From assembly GCA_028866435.1 (NCBI GenBank), contig JAGWIC010000002.1, positions 28,623 through 92,622 on the forward strand: a DNA stretch of 64,000 nucleotides, read 5' to 3'. Source of the stretch: Lysobacteraceae bacterium (GTDB lineage: Bacteria; Pseudomonadota; Gammaproteobacteria; Xanthomonadales; Rhodanobacteraceae). The position numbers and the translations under genes were made by a program. The notes below the pieces were generated by a model. That model had not been told where the DNA came from. It did no database searches and saw only the letters and a list, made by a program, of their open reading frames with translations. Of this stretch, positions 48,570 through 56,449 are shown piece by piece (within the stretch, counting starts at the first letter, position 1; every line of letters begins with the position of its first letter).

Positions 48570-49220
48570 TCAGCCTTCAGCCGCCAGCAGGTCGGCGATC
48601 AATTGTTCATGACGCTGCCATTGCAACACGCTGCGCAGGCGCACCGCCCTGACGATCGCCTGCAGGTCGGCCAGCGCCTGTTCAAAGACATCGTTCACCA
48701 GGATGTAGTCGAACTGATCCGCATGGGCGATCTCACCGCGCGAATTGCGCAACCGGCGCTCGATCACCTCGGCACTGTCCGAGCCGCGCCCGCGCAGGCG
48801 GCGTTCCAGCTCCGCCCGCGACGGCGGCAGGATGAATACGCTGACGCAGTCGGGCTTGCTGCGGCGGATCTGTTCGGCGCCCTGCCAGTCGATCTCCAGC
48901 AGCACGTCGCGGCCCTGGGCCAGCAGTCCCTGCACTGTCGTCCGCGAGGTGCCGTAGAGGTTGCCGTGCACCTCGGCGTGTTCCAGGAAGATGCCTTCGG
49001 CCACTTCGCGCTCGAACTCGCCGCGCTCGACGAAATAGTAGTGGCGACCATACAACTCGCCCGGCCGCGGCGGCCTGGTCGTGTGCGAGATCGACAGCGA
49101 GATCGCCGGCTCGCGTTCGAGCAGCGCGTTGACCAGGCTGGACTTGCCGGCACCCGACGGCGCGGCGACCACGAACAGGGTGCCCTCGACCGTCACGCCC
49201 GTGGCTGCATTCGCGGTCAT
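48570..49220 (-). CDS. gmk: Guanylate kinase Gmk
   Basis: The protein has 216 residues. The P-loop is APSGAGKSSLVNAL, and GMP-binding segments SISHTTRPPRPGELYGRHYY and LLEIDWQGAEQIRR are present. It phosphorylates GMP to GDP in nucleotide metabolism and is essential. The ATG at 49220 overlaps the yicC stop by four bases. Most relatives have rpoZ next; here the mla cluster separates gmk from rpoZ by 4.7 kb. Confidence 0.96.
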   Translation of the reverse strand: MTANAATGVTVEGTLFVVAAPSGAGKSSLVNALLEREPAISLSISHTTRPPRPGELYGRHYYFVERGEFEREVAEGIFLEHAEVHGNLYGTSRTTVQGLLAQGRDVLLEIDWQGAEQIRRSKPDCVSVFILPPSRAELERRLRGRGSDSAEVIERRLRNSRGEIAHADQFDYILVNDVFEQALADLQAIVRAVRLRSVLQWQRHEQLIADLLAAEG

Positions 49221-50077
49221 TCGATGTTTTGCACTTGTTCGCGCATCTGCTCGATCAGCACCTTCAGCTCCACCGCCGCATTGGTACTGCGCGCATCCAC
49301 CGATTTGGAACCCAGCGTATTCGCCTCGCGGTTGAATTCCTGCATCAGGAAGTCCAGCCGCCGGCCGACCGGCTCCTTCAGGCCGAGCACGCGGCGGGTC
49401 TCGCCGATGTGGGTGCTGAGCCGGTCCAGCTCCTCGTCCACGTCGGTACGGGCGATCTGCAAGACCAGCTCCTGCTCCAGCCGACCCGGCTCCACCGGCT
49501 GCTTGAGATCCGCCAGCCGGCCTTCCAGCCGGGTGCGCAAGGCGGCGCGGATCTCCGGCATCCAGCCACGCACCTCGCTGACCACGCGCTCGATGCCGTC
49601 GAGCTTTTCGCACAGGATCTGCCCCAGCTTGCCGCCCTCGCGTTCACGTGTTGCGGCGAGCGCATCCAGTGCGCGGTCGAGCACGTCGAACAGGGCGGCC
49701 TGCTGCGCCTCGGGGTCGGCCTCGGCCTGCCGCATGACGCCGGGAAAGCGCAGCAATTCGGTGAGCTGCACCTGCAGGCCGGGAAACCGCGCCGCCAGAT
49801 CCAGGTTGAGTTCCGCCAGGCGCGACAACAGCGCATGGTCGACCTGCAGCGAATCGCCGCGCGCATCGCTGTTGCGGCGCACGGTGAGGTCGAGCTTGCC
49901 GCGCGACAGCTTGGCCGCCACCCGCTCGCGCAACTGCGACTCGAACGCGCGCAGGTCGTCGGGCAGGCGCGGACTCAGCTCGAGGTAACGATGATTGACG
50001 GTGCGCAGTTCGCAAGTGAGCGTGCCGGAGGGACCGGTGGTTTCGGCGCTGGCGTAGGCCGTCATGCTGCGGATCAT
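49217..50077 (-). CDS. yicC: YicC-family endoribonuclease
   Basis: The protein has 286 residues. It opens MIRSMTAYASAETTGPSGTL, the family start, with ELRTVNHRYLELSPRLPDDL and the C-terminal DUF1732 region GRRLDFLMQEFNREANTLGS. YicC is an RNase that degrades a small RNA (RyhB) in E. coli. It lies upstream of gmk with a four-base overlap and diverges from rph. Confidence 0.93.
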   Translation of the reverse strand: MIRSMTAYASAETTGPSGTLTCELRTVNHRYLELSPRLPDDLRAFESQLRERVAAKLSRGKLDLTVRRNSDARGDSLQVDHALLSRLAELNLDLAARFPGLQVQLTELLRFPGVMRQAEADPEAQQAALFDVLDRALDALAATREREGGKLGQILCEKLDGIERVVSEVRGWMPEIRAALRTRLEGRLADLKQPVEPGRLEQELVLQIARTDVDEELDRLSTHIGETRRVLGLKEPVGRRLDFLMQEFNREANTLGSKSVDARSTNAAVELKVLIEQMREQVQNIE

Positions 50078-50111
50078 GTTGACGCCGTCGGGAAGTGGGG
50101 AAAGGACGCAA

Positions 50112-50120
50112 TGGTAAACT
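50112..50120 (+). promoter_or_regulatory. Extended -10 promoter of rph
   Basis: TGG-TAAACT (50112-50120) is an extended -10 element, 63 bp ahead of the rph ATG. The -35 is poor. It lies in the 106-bp gap shared with yicC. Confidence 0.45.
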
Positions 50121-50183
50121 CTCCCGTCCCGGCTTGCCCAATCCGCTCAAGCCCCCCAGGATCCACCCGATGAAGTCCCCCAC

Positions 50184-50915
50184 ATGAACGACACCCGCCG
50201 CCCCAGTGGCCGCGCCAGCGACCAGCTGCGCACCGTCAGCATCGAACGCCACTACACCCGCCACGCCGAGGGCTCGGTGCTGGTGGGCTTCGGCGACACC
50301 CGCGTGCTGTGCACCGCCAGCATCGAGGATCGCGCCCCGGCGTGGCTGCGCGGCAAGGGCGAGGGCTGGGTCACCGCCGAATACGGCATGCTGCCGCGCG
50401 CGACCCACACGCGCACGCAGCGCGAGGCCGCGCGCGGCGGCCAGGGCGGCCGCACCATGGAAATCCAGCGGCTGATCGGCCGCAGCCTGCGCGCCTGCGT
50501 CAACCGGCAGGCGCTGGGCGAGCGCGTGATCACGCTGGACTGCGACGTGCTGCAGGCCGACGGCGGCACCCGCACCGCCGCGATCACCGGCGCCTACGTG
50601 GCCCTGGTCGATGCGGTAAACCAGCTGATGCAGCGCGAGAACCTCAAGCGCAACCCGATCGTCGGCGCGGTCGCCGCGGTGTCGGTGGGCATCTACAAGG
50701 GCATGCCCGTGCTCGACCTCGACTACGCCGAGGATTCCGACTGCGACACCGACATGAACGTGGTGATGAACGACGGTGGCGGCTTCATCGAGGTGCAAGG
50801 CACCGCCGAAGGCCATGCCTTCCGCCGCGACGAGATGGACGCCCTGCTGGCGTTGGCCGAAAAAGGCATCGGCGAGCTGGTGGCCGCGCAGCGTGCGGCG
50901 CTGGCCGGAGGCTGA
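50184..50915 (+). CDS. rph: RNase PH
   Basis: The protein has 243 residues. Segments [40 protein letters not shown] and [20 protein letters not shown] are characteristic of the PDX phosphorolytic exoribonuclease fold. RNase PH trims tRNA 3' ends using phosphate. The gene is followed after four bases by rdgB and then hemW, a conserved plus-strand operon. Confidence 0.97.
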   Translation: MNDTRRPSGRASDQLRTVSIERHYTRHAEGSVLVGFGDTRVLCTASIEDRAPAWLRGKGEGWVTAEYGMLPRATHTRTQREAARGGQGGRTMEIQRLIGRSLRACVNRQALGERVITLDCDVLQADGGTRTAAITGAYVALVDAVNQLMQRENLKRNPIVGAVAAVSVGIYKGMPVLDLDYAEDSDCDTDMNVVMNDGGGFIEVQGTAEGHAFRRDEMDALLALAEKGIGELVAAQRAALAGG

Positions 50916-50919
50916 GCCG

Positions 50920-51519
50920 ATGGGCCGCATCGTCCTGGCCAGCGGCAACCGCGGCAAGCTAGCGGAATTCGGCCTGTTGCTCGCCGACGCCGATTTCGAC
51001 GTGGTGGCGCAAGGCGAACTCGGCGTGGACGACGCCGAGGAAACCGGCCTCAGCTTCGTCGAGAACGCCGTGCTCAAGGCGCGCCACGCCGCGCGCCACA
51101 CCGGCCTGCCGGCGCTGGCCGACGACTCCGGCCTGTGCGTCGACTCACTCGGCGGCGCGCCCGGCCTGTATTCGGCGCGCTACGCCGGCGACCACGGTGA
51201 CAGCGCCGCCAACAACACCAGGCTGCTGCGCGACCTCGACGGCCATGCGGGCGCCGAACGCCGGGCCTTCTTCATCTGCGTGCTGGTGCTGCTGCGCCAC
51301 GCCGCCGATCCGGCGCCGCTGGTCGCCGAAGGCCGCTGGCATGGCCGCGTGCTGGACGCCCCGCGCGGCGAAGGCGGCTTCGGCTACGACCCGCTGTTCC
51401 TGCCCGACGGTCACGAACTGTCCGCGGCGCAGCTGGACAAGGCGCTGAAGAATCGCATCAGCCACCGCGGCCAGGCGCTGGCCCAGCTGCACGCGCAACT
51501 GGCCGGGCTTCGCCCGTGA
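50920..51519 (+). CDS. rdgB: XTP/dITP pyrophosphatase RdgB (Ham1)
   Basis: The protein has 199 residues. The family motif LASGNRGKLAEFGLLLAD starts the protein, with ALADDSGLCVDSLGGAPGLY (metal-binding Asp pair) and GEGGFGYDPLFLPDGHELSA following. It removes deaminated purine triphosphates such as dITP and XTP, keeping them out of DNA. The ATG at 50920 is chosen by family start; the upstream open frame lies inside rph. The stop overlaps the hemW start by four bases (GTGA). Confidence 0.96.
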   Translation: MGRIVLASGNRGKLAEFGLLLADADFDVVAQGELGVDDAEETGLSFVENAVLKARHAARHTGLPALADDSGLCVDSLGGAPGLYSARYAGDHGDSAANNTRLLRDLDGHAGAERRAFFICVLVLLRHAADPAPLVAEGRWHGRVLDAPRGEGGFGYDPLFLPDGHELSAAQLDKALKNRISHRGQALAQLHAQLAGLRP

Positions 51520-52682
51520 GCCTGCTGGCGCCACCGCTGTCGCTTTACATCCACATGCCGTGGTGCGTGAAGAAGTGCCCCTACTGCGACTTCAATTCGC
51601 ATGGACTGCGCGACGAGCCACCGCCGTATGCCGCCTATGTCGAACACCTGCTGGCCGACCTGGATGCCGATCGTCGCGACTTCGCCGCGGCGCTGGCCGG
51701 CCGCCCGATCCTCAGCATCTTCTTCGGCGGCGGCACGCCGAGCCTGTTTTCGCCCGAGCTGATCGCCCGCCTGCTCGATGGCGTGCGCGAGCGGCTGCCG
51801 CTGGCCGATGGCGCCGAAATCACCCTGGAGACCAACCCCGGCACGGTGGAACACGGCCGCTTCGACGGCTATCTGGCCGCCGGCGTCAATCGCATCTCCT
51901 TCGGCGTGCAGAGTTTCGACGACGGCTCGCTGAAGCGGCTGGGACGCATCCACTCGGCGGGCGAGGCGGAGGCTGCGGTGAAGTCGGCGCAGGACGCCGG
52001 TTACCGCAACATCAACCTCGACCTGATGTATGCGCTGCCGCAGCAGACGCTGGCCGGTGCACTCGCCGACGTGGAGCGCGCGGTTGCGCTGCGGCCCAGC
52101 CATATCTCGCACTACCAGCTCACCCTGGAACCGAACACCGCGTTTGCCGCCAACCCGCCGCCGTTGCCTGACGACGACCACGCCTGGGCCATGCAGGAAG
52201 CCTGCGAGGCCCGGCTCGCGCACGCCGGCTACGGCCAGTACGAGATTTCTGCCTACGCGCAGCCTGGCTACCGCTGTGCGCACAACCTCAACTACTGGCG
52301 CTTCGGCGACTATCTCGGGATCGGCGCCGGCGCCCACGGCAAGCTGAGCGACCCGCACAGCGGGGATATCCGCCGGCGCTGGAAAACCCGGCTTCCGCGT
52401 CGCTACCAGGACGCCGCCGGCAGTCCCGCGCGCATCGGCGGCGACCAACTGGTCAGTGCCGGCGAGCTGCCTTTCGAGTACATGCTCAACGCCCTGCGCC
52501 TGGTCGATGGCGTACCGAGCAGCGATTTCGCCGAGCGCACCGGGCTGCCGACCGAACGCATCGATGCCGCCGTCGACGCGGCCCGCGCACGCGGCTGGCT
52601 CGAACGCGATCCCGCCCGCCTGCATACCACCGCGCTGGGCCAGCGCTTCCTGAACGACGTCATCGCCAGTTTCCTCGATTGA
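51516..52682 (+). CDS. hemW: Radical SAM heme chaperone HemW
   Basis: The protein has 388 residues with a GTG start that overlaps the rdgB stop. The radical-SAM cluster motif is CVKKCPYCDF (CxxxCxxC), near residue 17. FFGGGTPSLFSPELIARLLD and ETNPGTVEHGRFDGYLAAGV are the SAM-binding strands, and the HemN_C domain is at the end. HemW binds heme and delivers it to respiratory enzymes; it is not the oxygen-independent coproporphyrinogen oxidase HemN, which it resembles. Confidence 0.94.
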   Translation: MSLLAPPLSLYIHMPWCVKKCPYCDFNSHGLRDEPPPYAAYVEHLLADLDADRRDFAAALAGRPILSIFFGGGTPSLFSPELIARLLDGVRERLPLADGAEITLETNPGTVEHGRFDGYLAAGVNRISFGVQSFDDGSLKRLGRIHSAGEAEAAVKSAQDAGYRNINLDLMYALPQQTLAGALADVERAVALRPSHISHYQLTLEPNTAFAANPPPLPDDDHAWAMQEACEARLAHAGYGQYEISAYAQPGYRCAHNLNYWRFGDYLGIGAGAHGKLSDPHSGDIRRRWKTRLPRRYQDAAGSPARIGGDQLVSAGELPFEYMLNALRLVDGVPSSDFAERTGLPTERIDAAVDAARARGWLERDPARLHTTALGQRFLNDVIASFLD

Positions 52683-53112
52683 AAATCACGACAAAGCCCC
52701 GCCTTCAGCATAGACTCCAAGCCGATCAGGTCATCAGGTGACTCGCCCATATGAGCCATGAAGTCGCTGGTTCCCGCCCGTCGTCCCCGGCGGCAATACG
52801 CCGGCCCGGACGGGAGCGGCCGATGCGGCGCGACGCCTTCCCGTCGCCATCGGCTCAAGCCCCGGCCGGGCACGCCGACACATCGGGGGAACACCCAGCT
52901 GCAAAGGCCGCCGTCATGCCCTTCCATCGTCACCGTCAAGCGCTGCCATGGCATACATGGCGCGGGGTTGCCGCCTCCCCCGGCCAACTCGGCCACGGCT
53001 ACGCGCCAGCGCGCGCGCAGCGCCGGTTCGCCGACGGCCAGCACGAACCAGTTGCCGCGGTTTCGCAGAAACTTGCGCATGCGGGCGCGCAGGGTCGACC
53101 CGGAGACGGCGC
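52683..53112. other. 430-bp region without a credible gene
   Basis: No frame here carries a recognisable protein. The minus strand has an ATG at 53080 opening MRKFLRNRGNWFVLAVGEPA with good codon bias for about 35 codons, but the frame then runs into the hemW gene and loses protein-like character, so a decayed fragment is possible. The plus strand has a promoter-like ACGACA-N17-TAGACT at 52688-52716. If active, it would give a 5' leader of about 390 nt for the PilZ gene, or a small RNA. Confidence 0.5.
52688..52716 (+). promoter_or_regulatory. Promoter-like element after hemW
   Basis: -35 ACGACA (52688-52693, 4 of 6), 17-bp spacer and -10 TAGACT (52711-52716, 4 of 6). The 11-mer CAGCATAGACT that covers the -10 (52706-52716) is repeated exactly at 53562-53572 ahead of the DUF1631 gene. 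Confidence 0.35.
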
Positions 53113-53475
53113 ATGACTCCTGCCCCCCGCGTGCGAACCGGCCAGGAGCGGCGCCGCGCGAACCGCAAGCCGGTCGACTTCGACGCCACCGTGATCGATA
53201 CCATCGCCGAGCAGCCTTTTGGCCGCATCGGCAACCTGTCGGCCACGGGCATGCTGCTGATCAGCGCCACCCCGCCGCGGCAGGAGGCGGTCTACCAGCT
53301 GCGGCTGCCCTTGCCGGAATCCGGTGGCGCGCAGCGGCGCATCGACGTGGGCGTGCAGGAGCAATGGCACGAGCAGACGGCCTCGGCCGACGTGATCTGG
53401 GCCGGCTACCGCATCATCGCGATCAGCGACCCGGATGCCGAGCGGCTCAAGGAGTGGCTGGCGCAGCCCGGCTGA
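53113..53475 (+). CDS. PilZ-domain protein (first of two paralogues)
   Basis: The protein has 120 residues and is a single PilZ domain. The cyclic-di-GMP binding motifs are RRANR (R14-xxx-R18) and N41-L-S-A-T-G46, the (D/N)xSxxG box. The C-terminal half is close to that of the PilZ gene at 55921 (VGVQEQWHEQTASADVIWAG versus IGIQEQWQEAAASSDQIWAG). GGAG lies seven bases before the ATG at 53113. It precedes the DUF1631 gene by 124 bp. Both binding motifs are intact, so binding is likely, but its effector partner is unknown. Confidence 0.88.
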   Translation: MTPAPRVRTGQERRRANRKPVDFDATVIDTIAEQPFGRIGNLSATGMLLISATPPRQEAVYQLRLPLPESGGAQRRIDVGVQEQWHEQTASADVIWAGYRIIAISDPDAERLKEWLAQPG

Positions 53476-53561
53476 CTCGCCCGCCCCGGCGCTGGCCGGG
53501 GCCGCTCCGCCATCGCGACAGCCGGCGCGGGCAATGCAAAATATGGCGTGACCGCGGCATC

Positions 53562-53572
53562 CAGCATAGACT
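53562..53572 (+). promoter_or_regulatory. Second copy of the CAGCATAGACT motif, -10-like, ahead of the DUF1631 gene
   Basis: TAGACT (53567-53572) would place a start near 53580, about 20 bp before the DUF1631 ATG at 53600. No good -35 is seen. The exact 11-bp match to 52706-52716 suggests a shared control signal. Confidence 0.35.
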
Positions 53573-53599
53573 GATTTCATTTACAAGACAGGGTTTCGC

Positions 53600-55921
53600 A
53601 TGGGTGCCGGACAGGATCGACGTCACCAACTCGCATCGCGCTCCTCCGCCGGCCTCGCCGGCGGGCGCTGGCCTGCACGCGCGCAACAGCTCATCGAGGC
53701 CGCCTACACTTCGTCGGTCGAGGGTTTGCACGAACCGCTGAAGCGCTGCCTCGGTGCATTCGAGGAGAAGCTCTTTGCGCTGGCCGAGCGCTCGCCCAGG
53801 GCGGACGAACAGCAGGATCTGTTCGCCAGCCGGCAGCGCGTGATGCAGGAGGGCGGCGACGTCCAGCAACGCTTCCTGGAACACCTCGGCAACGCGCTCA
53901 ACGCGGTTGACGGTACCGGCGCGACGGCAAGCCCGAGCGCGAACGGCAGCAAGCCCTGGCTATCGCTGGAGCTGCTCGACCCCGCGGTGCAGGAACTGTC
54001 GATGGCGGTCGATCAGATCGGCGCACGCGGCGAAGTCCGCCACAGCAGCCAGCTGCATGAACTGGGATATCGGTTCGCGGTGCTGATCGGCTCGCCTCCC
54101 CTGGAGGGCAAGTCGCTGCCGCTGGGGCCGCATGCGCTGGCCTCCGCATTCAAACTGGCGACGAGCGAACTGGCATTGCCGCTGAAGCACCAACTGCTGC
54201 TGTTGCAGCAGTTCGACCAGTGGGTCATCGCTTCGCTGAGCTCCCTGTACAGCACGGTCAACGCGCAGCTGCAGAGTGCCGGCATCCTGCCCCAGTTGCG
54301 CAGCGTCCCGCTGCCGCGGCGGGTCGGCAAGCAGCAGCGCCAGGCCCCGGTCGCAGACGCCGCGGAGGAGGCGCCCGTCGCCGCCGCCGAACCGCCGCCT
54401 ACGGAGGATCGGCAAGGCAAGTCGCCGGCCCCTGCCGGCACCGGCAACTCGATCGAGGTGCTGGAATCCCTGCGCGACCTGCTCGCCCAGCGGCGCGCCA
54501 GCCAGGGCGCCACCGTCGGGGCGTCGGGTGCCCGCGCCGCCAGCGAGGACGAACTGCAGACCGCGCTGGGCGCGCTGCAGCAGCATCTGGCCCAGGTCAC
54601 CGACAACGCCAGCCGCGAGCTGCGCAGCGCCGCGCGCCTGCGCGAGGAGCTGCTGGCCCAGCTCAACCTCGGCAAGCCTGCCGATGCGCCGCAGACCCAG
54701 CTGAGCGACGAGCAGGGCGATACGGTGGAGCTGGTTGCCGGGCTTTTCGAACAGCTCGGCCAGCAACTGCAGCATGGCGGCGACGCCCGCGCCCTGCTCG
54801 GCAACATGCAACTCCCGCTGCTGCGCATGGCCGTGGCCGATCCGGCCTTTTTCGAACGGCGGGAGCATCCCGCACGCCGGCTGCTCGACGCGGTGACTTC
54901 CGCCGCCAACGACTGGCTCGACGGCAGCGACGACGAGAGCAACCGGCCATTGGCGACCAAGCTCGAGCAACTGGTCAAGCGCGCCAACCAGGAACCGCCA
55001 AGCAAGGGCCTGTACACCAGCCTGCTGGCGGACATCGAACACCACCTGGCCCTGCTCACCCGCAAGGCGCAAGCCGCCGAGCGGCGCCACGTGGAGGCCG
55101 CCAAGGGACGCGAGCGGCTGGACCTAGCCCGTCGCCGTGCCAGCGAACTGATGGCGGAGCGCTTTGCGCAGGCGCCGCCGCGCGGCCTGCTTCGCACCTT
55201 GCTGGACCGCGCCTGGTCCGATGTGCTGGCGCTGACCCTGCTGCGCCATGGCGAGGAAAGCGACGCCTTCAAGGGGCAACTGGAAATCACCGACCAACTG
55301 CTCGGTCGCCTGCCCATCCCCGACCGCCTGCAACTGCAGCAGGACGTGGAGAGCGGCCTGCAGCAGATCGGCATGCACGCGGAGGAATCGGTGCAGGTGG
55401 CGCAGCGCTTGATCGGCGCCGGCACGCCCGACTCCTCGGTGGAGCTGCCCAGCGCCACCGACCTCGCCTTGCGCCTCAAGCAGCACCAGCGCCTCGGCGA
55501 ACTTCAGTCGCAATCGGAAAAATCGCAGCCGGAAAGTGCCGCGGCCAGCCCGGCGTCGGCAGCGCCGGCCGCGCCGCCCCCGGTCGCGGATCCGCGCGTG
55601 CGGGCCATCGAACAGCACATCAAGAAGCTGCCGTTCGGCACCTGGTTCGAGTTTGTCGACCCCGCCAGCGGCCAGCTCATGCAGCGCAAACTGGCCTGGT
55701 ATTCGCCGATGTCGGGGCGTTGCCTGCTGGTGAGCCGGCGCGGCCAGCGCGGCGAGGAAATGACCCTCGCCCAGCTTGCCCAGGAAGTCGCCAGCGGGCG
55801 GGTATGCGAAGTGCCGACGCAACGGGAAAGCCTGCTCGACCGCGCCTGGCGCAATCTCACCGGCAACCTGCGCCAGAGCATCGGCACGCGACGCATCGGC
55901 GCGAAGGAGTCCACCCCCTGA
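53600..55921 (+). CDS. DUF1631 protein with PilZ-like C-terminal region
   Basis: The protein has 773 residues with no signal peptide or membrane helix. It is mainly helical and long, matching DUF1631 (RAQQLIEAAYTSSVEGLHEP at the front; LRMAVADPAFFERREHPARR and LLDAVTSAANDW in the middle). Gln/Ala-rich linkers lie near 240-300 and 630-660. The C-terminal 120 residues (LPFGTWFEFVDPASGQLMQR, LAWYSPMSGRCLLVSRRGQR) resemble the YcgR-N-like domain found next to PilZ modules. The stop overlaps the start of the second PilZ gene by one base (TGATG), which implies coupled expression. The function of DUF1631 is not known to me. Confidence 0.85.
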   Translation: MGAGQDRRHQLASRSSAGLAGGRWPARAQQLIEAAYTSSVEGLHEPLKRCLGAFEEKLFALAERSPRADEQQDLFASRQRVMQEGGDVQQRFLEHLGNALNAVDGTGATASPSANGSKPWLSLELLDPAVQELSMAVDQIGARGEVRHSSQLHELGYRFAVLIGSPPLEGKSLPLGPHALASAFKLATSELALPLKHQLLLLQQFDQWVIASLSSLYSTVNAQLQSAGILPQLRSVPLPRRVGKQQRQAPVADAAEEAPVAAAEPPPTEDRQGKSPAPAGTGNSIEVLESLRDLLAQRRASQGATVGASGARAASEDELQTALGALQQHLAQVTDNASRELRSAARLREELLAQLNLGKPADAPQTQLSDEQGDTVELVAGLFEQLGQQLQHGGDARALLGNMQLPLLRMAVADPAFFERREHPARRLLDAVTSAANDWLDGSDDESNRPLATKLEQLVKRANQEPPSKGLYTSLLADIEHHLALLTRKAQAAERRHVEAAKGRERLDLARRRASELMAERFAQAPPRGLLRTLLDRAWSDVLALTLLRHGEESDAFKGQLEITDQLLGRLPIPDRLQLQQDVESGLQQIGMHAEESVQVAQRLIGAGTPDSSVELPSATDLALRLKQHQRLGELQSQSEKSQPESAAASPASAAPAAPPPVADPRVRAIEQHIKKLPFGTWFEFVDPASGQLMQRKLAWYSPMSGRCLLVSRRGQRGEEMTLAQLAQEVASGRVCEVPTQRESLLDRAWRNLTGNLRQSIGTRRIGAKESTP

Positions 55922-56280
55922 TGAACCGTCAAGCCACGCCGAACAACCAGCGCCGCGCCCAGCGCAAGCGCGCCGTCCCCAGCCCGGTCGTCACCAATGC
56001 GATCACCGGCCAGCGAATCGGCCAGGTGGGCAACCTCTCCAGTACCGGGATGATGCTGATCCTGCAGGAGCGTCCGCGCCGCGAGGCCCTGTACCAGGTA
56101 AGCGTGGCCCTGCCGTCCAGCGGCCGTGCCCTGCTGCAGTCGCAGCCGATCGAGATCGGCATTCAGGAACAGTGGCAGGAGGCCGCCGCCAGCTCGGACC
56201 AGATCTGGGCGGGCTTCCGCATCATCGCGATCACCGATGTCGACGCCACACGGCTGGAAGGCTGGCTGGCGCAAGCCTGA
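55921..56280 (+). CDS. PilZ-domain protein (second paralogue)
   Basis: The protein has 119 residues, again a single PilZ domain: R11-xxx-R15 (RRAQR) and N38-L-S-S-T-G43. Its length and C-terminal half mirror the gene at 53113, so the two arose by duplication. Its ATG overlaps the DUF1631 stop by one base. A hairpin at 56285-56305 follows the stop. Confidence 0.88.
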   Translation: MNRQATPNNQRRAQRKRAVPSPVVTNAITGQRIGQVGNLSSTGMMLILQERPRREALYQVSVALPSSGRALLQSQPIEIGIQEQWQEAAASSDQIWAGFRIIAITDVDATRLEGWLAQA

Positions 56281-56284
56281 TCCC

Positions 56285-56305
56285 CGGGGTCGGCCAGCGA
56301 CCCCG
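56285..56305 (+). terminator. Hairpin after the PilZ-DUF1631-PilZ genes
   Basis: CGGGGTCG (56285-56292) and CGACCCCG (56298-56305) form an 8-bp stem with loop GCCAG, starting 5 bp past the stop. There is no T-tract. Confidence 0.4.
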
Positions 56306-56449
56306 ACTGGAAGCGGTCACGCGATCGCGTCATCATGACGGCCGCTTTCGCCACACCCGCTCGCTTCAGCGGGCGCGCCCGCCTCGGCCGGCGGCGGCCT
56401 CCAGCCGCACGCCAGCACAAGGCCTCGGCCGCTGCACACAGGGAACCCC

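Noticed and set aside
51516..52682. HemN (coproporphyrinogen oxidase) for the radical SAM gene
   Set aside because: The rdgB-linked location, length and the N-terminal CVKKCPYCDF context fit HemW, which lacks HemN activity.
52914..53080. Minus-strand fragment starting MRKFLRNRGNWFVLAVGEPA as a real gene
   Set aside because: The first 35 codons have plausible bias, but no family is recognised, the frame enters the hemW gene and there is no conserved end. Left as a possible remnant only.
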